From Hyphomicrobiaceae bacterium (GTDB taxonomy: Bacteria > Pseudomonadota > Alphaproteobacteria > Rhizobiales > Hyphomicrobiaceae): a DNA stretch of 64,000 nt. Below, in pieces: positions 7,947-16,117 of the stretch. The notes under the pieces are model-generated. The model made no database searches. It saw nothing but the letters and a program-made list of their open reading frames with translations, and was not told the DNA's origin. Each line of letters starts with the position of its first letter. The first letter of the stretch is position 1. The stretch spans positions 75,823 through 139,822 of the forward strand of contig JACKJI010000006.1 of the NCBI GenBank assembly GCA_020638035.1, given 5' to 3'. Both the position numbers and the translations under genes were made by a program.

Positions 7947-9325
7947 ACCTTCCCCCCGCCATCACTGCCGCCCAGCTGCAGGAGGCCCGCGCGCTGGTCC
8001 GTCTCCGCTTGGAGCGCACGACAAAGCTCGCCGCGCTCCGCCACAAGCTTGCTTGTGCAGAAGTCTCTGCCAAGCACTCCAGCGAGCGCCTTTCCGCACG
8101 CCTTCGTTTCCGTCTCAAGCCAGAGTTGCTTTCCGGTCTTGCCGAGTTCCTCCAGCGCAACCATCCTCGACATCACCAAGCGATCCATTTTCAATATCGG
8201 ATTTTCCTGAAGGACATGATTGATCCCTTCCGGGTGCCGGTGCCGGGCCTGCCTCCCGTCAAGCCTCGCACGATTGACTTCGCGGCGCTGCCTTTGGCGG
8301 CACGGCCCTATCTCACCGGCCCCTATCTCGACATCGCGCAGAATAACCGCTTTGCCGAAGTGGACCTCCTGCAGTCTCGGCCCACGCAGGGCCGCATCGT
8401 CATGCTGCAATCCGGTGGCCCGGTCGACATCGACGAGTGGCGCGGCAAGCTCGCCGACCTCAACGCCTGGCTTACCGGCGGTGAAGCCAACCACACGTGG
8501 ACCATCACGGCCCATACAGCCTCGACGGTGACGCTCACGCTGCAACAGAAGCTGCCGTCGGTCATTCCGTTCGACCGGCGCTTCCTCGCGCCCGCTGCCC
8601 TGTTCGTCGGCATCGACGTGACCACGCGTAAACCGGTCCATATCCCGTTCAAGGATTTGACCGCTGGCACCTACATCGCCGGCACCAGCGGCTCCGGCAA
8701 GACCTCTGCCTTGCACGTCCTGCTGCGGTCCATCTTCGCCAACCTGGCGCATTTCGAGGCAGTCCATCTGGTCGACGGCAAAGACGGTGTTGGTCTTGGA
8801 CGCTACGCAAGACTGCACAAAAAAATCCGCGTCCTCTACGATGAACCGGATGTCTGGCAACTCGCCGCCGAACTCAACGTCCTCATGCGGGAACGCAACG
8901 CCCAGCAGCGCGCCCAGGGCATCGAGAAGGCGACCAGAAATTTTGTTGCCCTCGTCATTGACGAGCTGCCAACGTTCGTCGCCAAGCCGCCCAAGGACCA
9001 GCAGAAGGACCACGCCGCCTTCCTGGACAACCTTCAGCGCATCGCCATGCGTGGACGCTCCGCTGGCATCCGCATGTTCTTGGTCTCCCAGTCTCCCGTG
9101 GCAGACCAGTGCCCTGTCACGCTGCGCACCAACTGCGCCATGACGATCGCGTTCCGCTTGCCGGAAAACGCGCACGCCACCGCGCTGTTCGGCACGCTCG
9201 ACGCCGCCAACGACCCGCGCAAGCTGCCCACCGGCCAGGCCATCGTCCAGCAGTCAGACACCGGCACCATCAGCGCGGTGCAATTTCCGTTTGCGCCGCT
9301 CTACCAGCCGGGGAAGTTTCGATGA
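7943..9325 (+). CDS. FtsK/SpoIIIE-type DNA translocase motor, 460 aa
   Basis: Walker A GTSGSGKT lies at residues 247-254 (AGTSGSGKTSALHVLLRS), then an LVDGKDG segment, Walker B LVIDEL at about 337-342, and a MFLVSQSP sensor-like strand. This is the FtsK/SpoIIIE core as found in chromosome pumps and in TraB/TcpA-type conjugation motors. No transmembrane helices and no C-terminal gamma winged helix are visible. A membrane protein is encoded by the next gene with a four-base overlap, so motor and membrane anchor appear to be split. The start is the ATG overlapping the previous stop. It may pump double-stranded element DNA or act as a coupling protein; the sequence does not decide. Confidence 0.85.
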   Translation: MNLPPAITAAQLQEARALVRLRLERTTKLAALRHKLACAEVSAKHSSERLSARLRFRLKPELLSGLAEFLQRNHPRHHQAIHFQYRIFLKDMIDPFRVPVPGLPPVKPRTIDFAALPLAARPYLTGPYLDIAQNNRFAEVDLLQSRPTQGRIVMLQSGGPVDIDEWRGKLADLNAWLTGGEANHTWTITAHTASTVTLTLQQKLPSVIPFDRRFLAPAALFVGIDVTTRKPVHIPFKDLTAGTYIAGTSGSGKTSALHVLLRSIFANLAHFEAVHLVDGKDGVGLGRYARLHKKIRVLYDEPDVWQLAAELNVLMRERNAQQRAQGIEKATRNFVALVIDELPTFVAKPPKDQQKDHAAFLDNLQRIAMRGRSAGIRMFLVSQSPVADQCPVTLRTNCAMTIAFRLPENAHATALFGTLDAANDPRKLPTGQAIVQQSDTGTISAVQFPFAPLYQPGKFR

Positions 9326-10170
9326 TCGGGCTCGCCCGCCTCGCCGTTCTGCTCGCCGCCGGCACGACCCTCTGGTTCAACGGCAGCTATGCCTACCTCA
9401 AGGGTGACGGCTTAACCCAGAAGATGGGCCTCATTGCCCTGGCGGTCACGATTGATCTTGCCAAATGCACCTTCCTCGGCGCCGCCGCCCTAACCTGGAA
9501 TGACCGCTACCGACTGCGCGCTTTCGTGTTCGCCCTTCTCTGGCTGCCAGCCCTTGCCTTCTCCACCTTCTGCGGCTTCAGCTTCATCACCACCAACCGC
9601 ACTACCTCCTCCGCCCTCGTCGCCGGCAAGGCCGAACAACGTGTCCGCGCCCAGGACGATTACGACCGCTCCCTCGCTGACCTTGACACCGCCAAACAGT
9701 CCCCAAACTGGCACGCCACCGCCGCCTGCACGGCACCCAAGAACCGCAAGCAGCGCGACTACTGCGCCTCCGTCGCAAGCCTCGAGGAGGCCCTGAGCAC
9801 TGCCAGCGCCAAGCTCGGCTCGGCCCCGACGTTCAAACCCGACCCGGAACTCACCACCCTGCGCGCCGTCGTGCCCCTCGATACTGCGACGCTCACGTTC
9901 ATTGTCAGTGCTGTTCCCGCGTTCCTTATTGAGCTGCTCGCCAGCCTCGGCAGCTACGCCGTCAGCCCGAGGTTTGCGCGCAAGGCTCCTGAGATGCCCG
10001 CAGAAGACGTTTCGCGTTTACGGGCAGGGTGGTGGCGCCGCCGTTCGGAATGTTCATCAGCGGCCCGTTCTGTCGCTCTGGAAACCGCTTTGCCGCCCAC
10101 CTCTCCCGAATTGGCAGCATTGGCCAAGTCCCCGAGGATCAAGCTTCCGCGTGTCGCGTCTAAGCCATGA
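9322..10170 (+). CDS. Integral membrane protein partnered with the FtsK-like motor, 282 aa
   Basis: Hydrophobic segments lie near residues 3-20, 36-56, 66-90 and 191-213 (LDTATLTFIVSAVPAFLIELLAS). Between the third and fourth is a hydrophilic, helical and Cys-containing loop of about 100 residues (ACTAPKNRKQRDYC). The ATG at 9322 overlaps the stop of the FtsK-like gene. Conserved pairing with the motor suggests it anchors or forms a pore for it. No family name recognised. Confidence 0.7.
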   Translation: MIGLARLAVLLAAGTTLWFNGSYAYLKGDGLTQKMGLIALAVTIDLAKCTFLGAAALTWNDRYRLRAFVFALLWLPALAFSTFCGFSFITTNRTTSSALVAGKAEQRVRAQDDYDRSLADLDTAKQSPNWHATAACTAPKNRKQRDYCASVASLEEALSTASAKLGSAPTFKPDPELTTLRAVVPLDTATLTFIVSAVPAFLIELLASLGSYAVSPRFARKAPEMPAEDVSRLRAGWWRRRSECSSAARSVALETALPPTSPELAALAKSPRIKLPRVASKP

Positions 10171-10329
10171 GCGTTGCTTCCCTTGATACTAGTATTAGAA
10201 ATTCCTCGCCGTGCGAATTCTGCATAGATATGTGGCAAACATGCCGGGGCGGAGGAGGGGGTGGGCAGGGACCCGCCCCCGACGACGACACGGCTATGTC
10301 TTCCCACGTTTCGCGCACGCTCAGGCGCA

Positions 10330-10435
10330 GTGAATTTGTCCACAAGGATCATAGGCCAAGAGCGCGCGGTGGCCTTCAATTGAGCCAACCGGCGCGCGGC
10401 CACTTAGGGCCTGTGAGCCTTGTGGACAAATTCAC
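10330..10435. repeat. Large imperfect inverted repeat (28-bp arms, 50-nt loop)
   Basis: The left arm at 10330-10357 and right arm at 10408-10435 match as reverse complements at 26 of 28 positions, the outer 18 bases (starting GTGAATTTGTCCACAAGG) being perfect. Smaller complementary blocks (GTGGCC/GGCCAC) nest inside the loop. It sits in the 640-base gene-free stretch 10171-10813 after the motor operon. A cruciform of this size fits a replication origin, a partition site, a recombination site or a bidirectional terminator. Apart from this and the hairpin at 10691-10719 I see nothing else in the gap. Confidence 0.75.
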
Positions 10436-10681
10436 GGTATGGGGTGCGCAATCGTTGGGGCTCCCGGTTTGGATTGAATGCCCATTTGAGCCGCCGGTAG
10501 AATCCGCGCCAGCAATTCCACAGGCGCTTGATGAAAATTATCCAAGCAATGATGCCTGACACGGCAAAAAACATCTCCATGATGTTTGTCTTTCGTTGTT
10601 CACGGCCGAAAACCGCCGCCGTCTGTTCAGCGTGCTAACCGAACAAGGTCAAACTATCTCGCTCCTTGCCTTGCCACGGGT

Positions 10682-10719
10682 AAAGAAAAAGGGGCGCCCG
10701 ACTAGCACATCGGCGCCCC
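10682..10719 (-). terminator. Rho-independent terminator for the minus-strand pair at 10814-11696
   Basis: Arms GGGGCGCC (10691-10698) and GGCGCCCC (10712-10719) form an 8-bp GC stem. On the minus strand it is followed by TTTTTCTTTA, a proper U-tract, and it lies about 95 bases after the stop at 10814. Confidence 0.75.
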
Positions 10720-10813
10720 GTGGTCGGCCCTATCAGACGGTTAGGCCAACACTTTCAACTTGAGCCATTGCTTGCACTTTGGCAAGTCCCAAGCTGGCGT
10801 AGTGCGCACCCCT

Positions 10814-11287
10814 TCAGCAAATCGAGAACCCGCCCGACGCCTTCAGGAAATTGGCGAACTCGCGCACATTCTCCTCGTCTTGCTGATAGCGCGTCTCCCA
10901 TGGACGCACCGTACCCTTCCCTTCGCAGGCATTGCAGGGCTTCTTGTCCCACCCGTTCTTGATGGCTAGCTCGTCCGAACGCACCCCCTTGCCCTGGCAC
11001 AAGTCGCAAGGTTCGTCTGGCAGAGCAGCCAACCAAGCGTCACGGTCAGCAACCAGCTTCGCAACAGTGCCATCGGCCAAACGTGCATCGAGAACTGCTG
11101 CCAGCGCCATTGCGCTGCTTTCCTTTAGGCCATCGCCATCGTTCGACTGCCAGTGCTCGCACTCGGCGCAAATCTCCGGCGCCAGCGCCACGCAGATGTC
11201 GGCTAAGGGCCGCCACCACCACACATTGTTCCGGAAGTATTCCCCTTCCTTAGAGGTTGGGGCTTTGCCAAATACGTCCATTCCCAT
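10814..11287 (-). CDS. DnaJ-type zinc-finger-containing hypothetical protein, 157 aa
   Basis: Two CxxCxGxG motifs (CDLCQGKG and CNACEGKG, about residues 94-101 and 117-124) form the kind of zinc ribbon seen in DnaJ's cysteine-rich domain, but there is no J domain. The N-terminal half contains two Trp-rich stretches (NNVWWWRPLAD) and a further CAEC pair. The ATG at 11287 follows GAGGGGGG. The gene lies 13 bases downstream of the DUF3768 gene and likely shares its transcript. Such proteins are common plasmid and phage cargo of unknown role. Confidence 0.65.
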   Translation of the reverse strand: MGMDVFGKAPTSKEGEYFRNNVWWWRPLADICVALAPEICAECEHWQSNDGDGLKESSAMALAAVLDARLADGTVAKLVADRDAWLAALPDEPCDLCQGKGVRSDELAIKNGWDKKPCNACEGKGTVRPWETRYQQDEENVREFANFLKASGGFSIC

Positions 11288-11300
11288 GACACGGCCCCCC

Positions 11301-11696
11301 TCAATACTCGCTGGCCAGCATGATGGTGACCACGCGGCACGTCACCGCCGGGTCTGTCGGGTCGGGGCTGCCGTTTGCGCAGGACCTATCGTAAGCGTCG
11401 ATTTTCCAGAATATCTTGTGCCCCTTGAACTCGAACGCCCCGAAGTCATGCTCGCCCCACGAGTCGTTGCCCTCGTCGAAGGCGTCAAATTCCTTCACCT
11501 GCCGGATGATGGCACTCTGGTCGCCCCAACCCATGGCGGCAATGCCTGCGGTTAGCATGATGCGCCCGCTGACGCCGAGGCCCCGCTCGGGGCATCTTCT
11601 GAACGCGTCATTGAGGTCGCGAATTTTGGCTGTTCTGTCAGCCGCCGCCCGCGCAGTGGATTGGTCTTGAGGTCCGTCTTGAATGACTTGCAGCAT
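11301..11696 (-). CDS. DUF3768 family protein, 131 aa
   Basis: The sequence fits the small DUF3768 family of alphaproteobacterial plasmids: an N-terminal IRDLNDAFR segment, a central ...GAFEFKGHKIFWKIDAYD block, and a C-terminal RVVTIMLASEY. The ATG at 11696 is the first in frame. The gene probably forms a two-gene operon with the zinc-finger gene. Biochemical function of the family is unknown. Confidence 0.75.
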   Translation of the reverse strand: MLQVIQDGPQDQSTARAAADRTAKIRDLNDAFRRCPERGLGVSGRIMLTAGIAAMGWGDQSAIIRQVKEFDAFDEGNDSWGEHDFGAFEFKGHKIFWKIDAYDRSCANGSPDPTDPAVTCRVVTIMLASEY

Positions 11697-11972
11697 GGCA
11701 AAGTGCTTTCATTGTCTGCACCGTGGACGCGGTGCCCGCGTAGCCATCGTGCGAAGACGGCGACAATGAAAACCCTGACACGTTTCTTCCCTTGAGACCT
11801 GGCGCACAAAAAAAGGCGCCGGTTCGCACCCGAACGCCCCAATGCCGTCAACGCTTATTACACGTCTTCACGTTGACTTGGTCAGCCTACGCCACATTGC
11901 GTTGCGCGTCAATTTCGTGTTTTCACATTCGCGGCATTTTCGTCTATAATTTCACTTCTCAGGACAAATTCT

Positions 11973-12209
11973 ATGACAGACGCCCCCTCATCCTTCCCCG
12001 AACGCTTGGCGCTCAATCTCGACACCGCCTTGCAAGCGGAATTTTCCCCCATCATTGACCGCCTGATCGCCGACGGCGTGCCGCGCGTTGTCGTCGCCCA
12101 GGCGATGCTACGGATGGCTGCCAAGTCCATTGCAACCGCCCATGGCGAGACGGAGTTGCGGCAGAGTCTCGCCGAAGCCCTCGCCATTGCACTGGTCTCT
12201 CGCGATTGA
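11973..12209 (+). CDS. Hypothetical small protein, 78 aa
   Basis: The ATG at 11973 is preceded by CAGGACAAATTCT. The peptide is predicted helical (LDTALQAEFSPIIDRLIADG...), with no motif I can name. It is divergent from the DUF3768 operon and followed by the hairpin at 12281. It resembles small helical orphan proteins seen on alphaproteobacterial plasmids, but no family is assigned. Confidence 0.5.
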   Translation: MTDAPSSFPERLALNLDTALQAEFSPIIDRLIADGVPRVVVAQAMLRMAAKSIATAHGETELRQSLAEALAIALVSRD

Positions 12210-12280
12210 TTGCCATGTGGGCCAACAACAAGGCGCTCAAGCTTCACCAGAGAATAGGCCCCTTGGGCGCTGCCGCCTGC

Positions 12281-12342
12281 GCCAGCCGTCGCGCCTTGCC
12301 CCGCTGGCGCGCCGGGGTGAAGGGCAAGGCGCGACGGCTGGC
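12281..12342. repeat. Perfect 21-bp inverted repeat with 20-nt loop
   Basis: Arms 12281-12301 (starting GCCAGCCGTCGCGCC) and 12322-12342 are exact reverse complements. The loop contains the palindrome GGCGCGCC. The hairpin is bracketed by short direct copies of GAGAATAGGC at about 12250 and 12347. It lies in the 272-base gap between two small genes. A perfect stem this long suggests a selected structure such as a replication origin hairpin, a transfer-origin component or a cassette-type recombination site. Confidence 0.75.
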
Positions 12343-12481
12343 TCCGGAGAATAGGCATCGCCGAGCCGGAGGCCATTGCGCCACACCCCCATCCGTCAAT
12401 CGTCCTAACCGACCAGTTCCCTGCCCACCGCTACAGCACCGAGCCTTGTCTACCTCGCCAACTCCACCCACGCTCGGCGTC

Positions 12482-12892
12482 ATGATCATCACCCATGCGG
12501 TCAACGTTCATGGCCAAAGCCGCGTCTATCTGGGCGGCACCGGAAGCCTCTTCGCTTGGATCGAGCCGCTGCCCGATAGCCCCCGTTGGGTCTTCCGCTT
12601 CAAGGAAGGACTATGCGCTAACCCCCTCCTCGACCAGGACATGCGCAGCTGGGCCACCCATTTGCTCTTGAAGCTCGCTGACCTTCTCAACGTAGCCCCG
12701 GCCGACCTGGCCAACGTGCCGTATGAGGCCATCGCCAGCCTGCATAATGACAGCCCGCTGGAACATGCTCGGATGCCCACCCCTCGCAAGCGAACGCTCG
12801 GCACCGCGTACATGGCGACGTCTCCCGGCATTACACGGCCAAGTGGGGATTTCCATCCCGGTGACTATTCCAACCGCAACAGGCGTCGCTAG
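12482..12892 (+). CDS. Hypothetical protein, 136 aa
   Basis: I chose the ATG at 12482 because residues from there on look like a folded domain (VNVHGQSRVYLGGTGSLFAW, then WVFRFKEGL and a helical LLLKLADLL), whereas the in-frame extension back to 12206 runs through the hairpin. The C-terminal 30 residues are basic and low-complexity. No family recognised. Confidence 0.45.
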   Translation: MIITHAVNVHGQSRVYLGGTGSLFAWIEPLPDSPRWVFRFKEGLCANPLLDQDMRSWATHLLLKLADLLNVAPADLANVPYEAIASLHNDSPLEHARMPTPRKRTLGTAYMATSPGITRPSGDFHPGDYSNRNRRR

Positions 12893-13056
12893 TTCCCAAT
12901 CGGCTCAAGATTCTACCCAGGAATTGACCGTCGTCTGCGTCACCCCTGCTTGCGATGCAAGCGTGCGCTGGCTGCCACTCTTGAGCCATAAGTAGGCGCA
13001 GCATAGTCCAGCCTCAGCGAGACAGAGATTATCTCAAAGGCACCCGTGGTTGTCGT

Positions 13057-13731
13057 CTACTGACTAACTTTCCTGGCAATGGCGATTGCGATGAAATAGA
13101 CACCAGATAGTACTTGAATATCTACAAGTAGCTTTGCTGTGAATGACTTAGGCAACATATCTCCAAATCCGAGTGTTGTCTGTGTGACAACGCTGAAATG
13201 CAAACAATCTAACAGCGACAATAAGACATCCTTTATAGGCCACTTCGTCGCGTCCGCAAATTTTTGGTTTTTAGCGTACTCCGTGACAGATTCAATTTCA
13301 TGCAGCCCAAGCAGGCTACCCTTAGAAAAATAGTTCAATCCATAATACAGCAATGCAAACAACAATATTGTTTGCACATAGGATGCATAAAGTTCATTCG
13401 CCGTAAAATCTTCGCTCACCGACCTCCGGGCGAACAGGTAAAGATTCCATAGTGGCAGCCAGATAGCTACAACCGCCAAGCTCAGAGCAATCAGCAAGAC
13501 GATTACGGTAATTATCGTTTCAGCAAGCTGGACACCGTAAGAATTCTGCCAAAGTTGGCCGTCGAACAGCCAATGTATACGCCGCAACGTGTCTTGAACG
13601 GGCCAATCAGGCTGAATGATCAAAATGTGCACAAAAGCAACAGTCGCAGCCGCTATTGTAGCGCCCACAATAGGTGGCAGCTTTTCGTACGTTTGTGGAA
13701 GTTGCGCCGCCCACCGAAGCAATCGCATCAT
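13057..13731 (-). CDS. Potassium-channel-like membrane protein (Ion_trans_2 type), 224 aa
   Basis: Hydrophobic helices lie at about residues 22-40, 70-98, 117-135 and 200-220. Between the last two is a pore helix and filter sequence TTLGFGD at residues 185-191, matching the canonical TVGYGD filter with L and F substitutions. No cytoplasmic RCK or cyclic-nucleotide domain follows. Base composition is clearly more AT-rich than its neighbours, pointing to a different origin. Small two-pore-helix channels in mobile DNA are sometimes effectors of defence or toxin systems, but nothing nearby proves that here. Confidence 0.75.
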   Translation of the reverse strand: MMRLLRWAAQLPQTYEKLPPIVGATIAAATVAFVHILIIQPDWPVQDTLRRIHWLFDGQLWQNSYGVQLAETIITVIVLLIALSLAVVAIWLPLWNLYLFARRSVSEDFTANELYASYVQTILLFALLYYGLNYFSKGSLLGLHEIESVTEYAKNQKFADATKWPIKDVLLSLLDCLHFSVVTQTTLGFGDMLPKSFTAKLLVDIQVLSGVYFIAIAIARKVSQ

Positions 13732-14439
13732 TAGACTGAAAGTCTCGTAAAAGACTGCTACCGCGTATAACCAACGGCGGCAGTAATCAGGGCTGAGTGG
13801 TCGCGCTATTAAAAACCAAACGTCGCATCTGCGCTGTCACAACAGCGGTCAGTCAACATCTTGTCTCAAATCTGCGATTTCGGCAATGGGGCGACATGAT
13901 CTGTCCGCCCCCCCCTGGACAGCACTCCCACTGGCCGCAGCCGAACCGCGAGCCCACACCTCAAGCCAAACTAAAGAAGAAAGCGCCCCTGCCGAAGCGC
14001 AATGGAGCGCCCTCACGTTCACGGTCATCGCCTCTCCAGGCTGTACCGTGCAACTAAGCTACCGCGTGCTACTGCCCCCGCCTACTCCACTGCCCACAAT
14101 TCGACCTGTATACACTCCACGCCCTCACGTTCTCTGAAACTCCGGGGGAGCAGGGGGCAGAGCCCTCGCATAAAAGAGCTGCGGCCAACGAGCCGCACCA
14201 TCGAGATTGCTGACGCATTAGCATGCACGGCAAAGACACCACAGAACTGACCACGACATAGGCAGACGCATTTTCTGAAGACCCCAATCGGATACAATGA
14301 ACCGAAGAGGAAGAAGAAGGTGGCGAGGTGGTGGTTCGACCACAAAATGTGGCCGAACCCCTCGGGGTGAGCAACGTGACGCCGTTGCACCACTCTTTCC
14401 GCAAGCTCCCCTGGCGTCAGACCAAGGGGAGAACGATTC
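13732..14439. other. Gene-free 708-base region upstream of mobC; likely place for oriT
   Basis: Open frames here have no convincing start or homologous feel. The stretch ends just before mobC, where the transfer origin usually lies in mobilisable plasmids. I see G-rich tracts around 14144-14163 (GGGGGAGCAGGGGGC) and a nine-C run near 13908, but no nick site that I can identify. Confidence 0.35.
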
Positions 14440-14799
14440 ATGCCACGACGCGGGTACCGGAAGGGAGTTTCAGACCGAAAGACACCCAGGCCGCAGGTCA
14501 TAAAAAGCAGGGCGAGCGTCGCCACACGTGCCGCCCTGCACTGCGAAGCTGATAGCCGCAGCATGACCTTTTCCGCGCTAGTGGCGGACGTCCTCGACGC
14601 CCACGTCGCCGGCACACGCCTGCAAGCGCCTCATCCCCGGGGACAGGATGCCGCAACGCTGCGGGAACTCGCCCGCATCGGCAACAACGTCAACCAGATT
14701 GCGCGTGAAGCGCACTTGATGAACCTGCCCCTGATTGTCGCCAAGGCAGCGCAAACGCTCGACGCCCTGCATGCAGCGGTAGACCGCATTGGTTCGTGA
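14440..14799 (+). CDS. mobC: MobC-like relaxosome accessory protein, 119 aa
   Basis: The C-terminal half contains the MobC signature region (LRELARIGNNVNQIAREAH), and the basic N-terminal third (RRGYRKGVSDRK) suits a DNA-binding ribbon-helix-helix. The ATG at 14440 follows GGGGAGAACGATTC, a good ribosome-binding site; a later ATG at 14563 would lose the basic region. The relaxase gene starts four bases after the stop. The family helps the relaxase nick oriT by distorting DNA at the site. Confidence 0.8.
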   Translation: MPRRGYRKGVSDRKTPRPQVIKSRASVATRAALHCEADSRSMTFSALVADVLDAHVAGTRLQAPHPRGQDAATLRELARIGNNVNQIAREAHLMNLPLIVAKAAQTLDALHAAVDRIGS

Positions 14800-14802
14800 G
14801 GC

Positions 14803-15927
14803 ATGCTCGCCCAACTGGAAGAGCCCCATAACGATTTCTTCGTGCTGGCGCACTACCTGATACATGGCGATGAGACCCCGACCAATCCCAACCGCGTCGC
14901 CTGGGCGTTCGGCCACAATGTCTACACCGACGATCCGGTACGGGCCGCCAAGCTGATGACGGCCACGGCCGAGCTGTCGCGGCGCTGCAAGGCCGCCTGC
15001 CTGCACACCACTATCAACTGGCACCCGGACGAGCTGCCCCCGCCTGAAACGATGCAGGAGATCGCCCGCCGCACCCTGGAGCTTGCAGGCCTCGGCGAAC
15101 ACCAGGCTCTCGTCATGGGCCATGGCGATAAACCCCACCGCCACCTGCACATGATGATCAACCGCATCCATCCGGAGACCGGCAAGGCTTACGACCTGTT
15201 CCAGAGCCACCGGCGGTTCGACCGCATCATGCAGCTGCTGGCCGACGAATACGGATTCCTCTATGTGCCGCCGCACAACTTCCACCCCGAGGCGACCGAC
15301 GACCTGCCCAAGCGGCCCGGCTCCAACGCCACTTACGCTTCCAGGCGCGGTGCTCCCACCAACCGGCCGCAATGGCCGCGCCGTCATTCCCGTGCTTACG
15401 GTCGCCTTCTCTCTGAGCGGCTCGACACCGCCACAAGCTGGGACGACTTGGAGCAGATGTTTGCCGAAGATGGCTATACGCTGGAATGGAAAGGCCGGGG
15501 CAAGAAGGCCGGCCTGGTGGTCGGCGACACCGCCAGCTACACCAAGTTCTCCGCGCTCGGCCTCAGCATCAGCGCCAAAGGCCTGGAGAAACGGTTCGGC
15601 CGGAAGTTCAAGCCACAGCGCCCATCGCGCCGGGCCCCACCCAAGGCAAAGGCACGTGCCTGGGCCGCGTCCCGTAACGTGTTCAACGTCGACGCCGTCG
15701 ATATAGCCCGCGCTGTCGGGACTAAGGCCCAGCTTCGCCACGCCGCCCAAGAGGCCGTTGGCGCCCGCAAGGCCCGGTTGGCCAGGGCCTCCCTTTCAAA
15801 ACAGCTCGAAGCCGAACTGAGAGAAGTGCTCAAAGCCTCAACGTCACTAACGCCGCCATGTCGCGCCAAGTCCCGCCGGCCAAGTCCGACGGACAACAAG
15901 CCAGATCGATCTCGATCTGGGAGGTGA
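14803..15927 (+). CDS. mobA: MOBP/VirD2-type relaxase, 374 aa
   Basis: The relaxase nicks oriT and pilots the strand in conjugation. Visible motifs: a candidate catalytic tyrosine Y18 (LAHYLIHGD), the family segment RVAWAFGHNVYTDDP, and the metal-binding histidines in HGDKPHRHLHMMIN (H107, D109, H114, H116) followed by NRIHPETG. The C-terminal 150 residues are basic and probably bind DNA. The start at 14803 is four bases after mobC. The protein lacks a primase or helicase fusion. No type IV secretion or coupling protein gene accompanies it, so transfer would need a helper unless the FtsK-like motor substitutes. Confidence 0.85.
   Translation: MLAQLEEPHNDFFVLAHYLIHGDETPTNPNRVAWAFGHNVYTDDPVRAAKLMTATAELSRRCKAACLHTTINWHPDELPPPETMQEIARRTLELAGLGEHQALVMGHGDKPHRHLHMMINRIHPETGKAYDLFQSHRRFDRIMQLLADEYGFLYVPPHNFHPEATDDLPKRPGSNATYASRRGAPTNRPQWPRRHSRAYGRLLSERLDTATSWDDLEQMFAEDGYTLEWKGRGKKAGLVVGDTASYTKFSALGLSISAKGLEKRFGRKFKPQRPSRRAPPKAKARAWAASRNVFNVDAVDIARAVGTKAQLRHAAQEAVGARKARLARASLSKQLEAELREVLKASTSLTPPCRAKSRRPSPTDNKPDRSRSGR
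15901..15920. repeat. 20-base palindrome at the 3' end of the relaxase gene
   Basis: The arms CCAGATCGA and TCGATCTGG flank a two-base centre, ending five bases before the relaxase stop codon. It may contribute to termination, although no T-run follows. Confidence 0.5.
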
Positions 15928-16117
15928 TCGGAAACGGCAGGAAAGTGCCAATCAGATGCGATGATCAGCGGTTCTTACCCAATTGTGAACGTCTACACCT
16001 TGTCGATCGGAGCACCTGCGCGTGCCCGTTGCCACTTCCGCTCCTCGACTATCAGGGGTCAGTTGCAATCTGGGACATCGAGGGCGGAAGTAGTGGCCCG
16101 ATGTTGACGCCGCAACC

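Noticed and set aside
7916..9175. 419-aa minus-strand open frame opposite the FtsK-like gene
   Set aside because: The plus-strand frame carries Walker A and B motifs; this one has none.
12281..12342. CRISPR-like repeat
   Set aside because: There is a single inverted hairpin with no repeat-spacer array and no cas genes.
12206..12481. N-terminal extension of the hypothetical gene at 12482
   Set aside because: It reads straight through the perfect inverted repeat with low-complexity sequence, so I treat it as non-coding.
14578..15750. 390-aa minus-strand open frame opposite the relaxase
   Set aside because: It is a mirror of the relaxase gene, which has clear HUH motifs and a good start.
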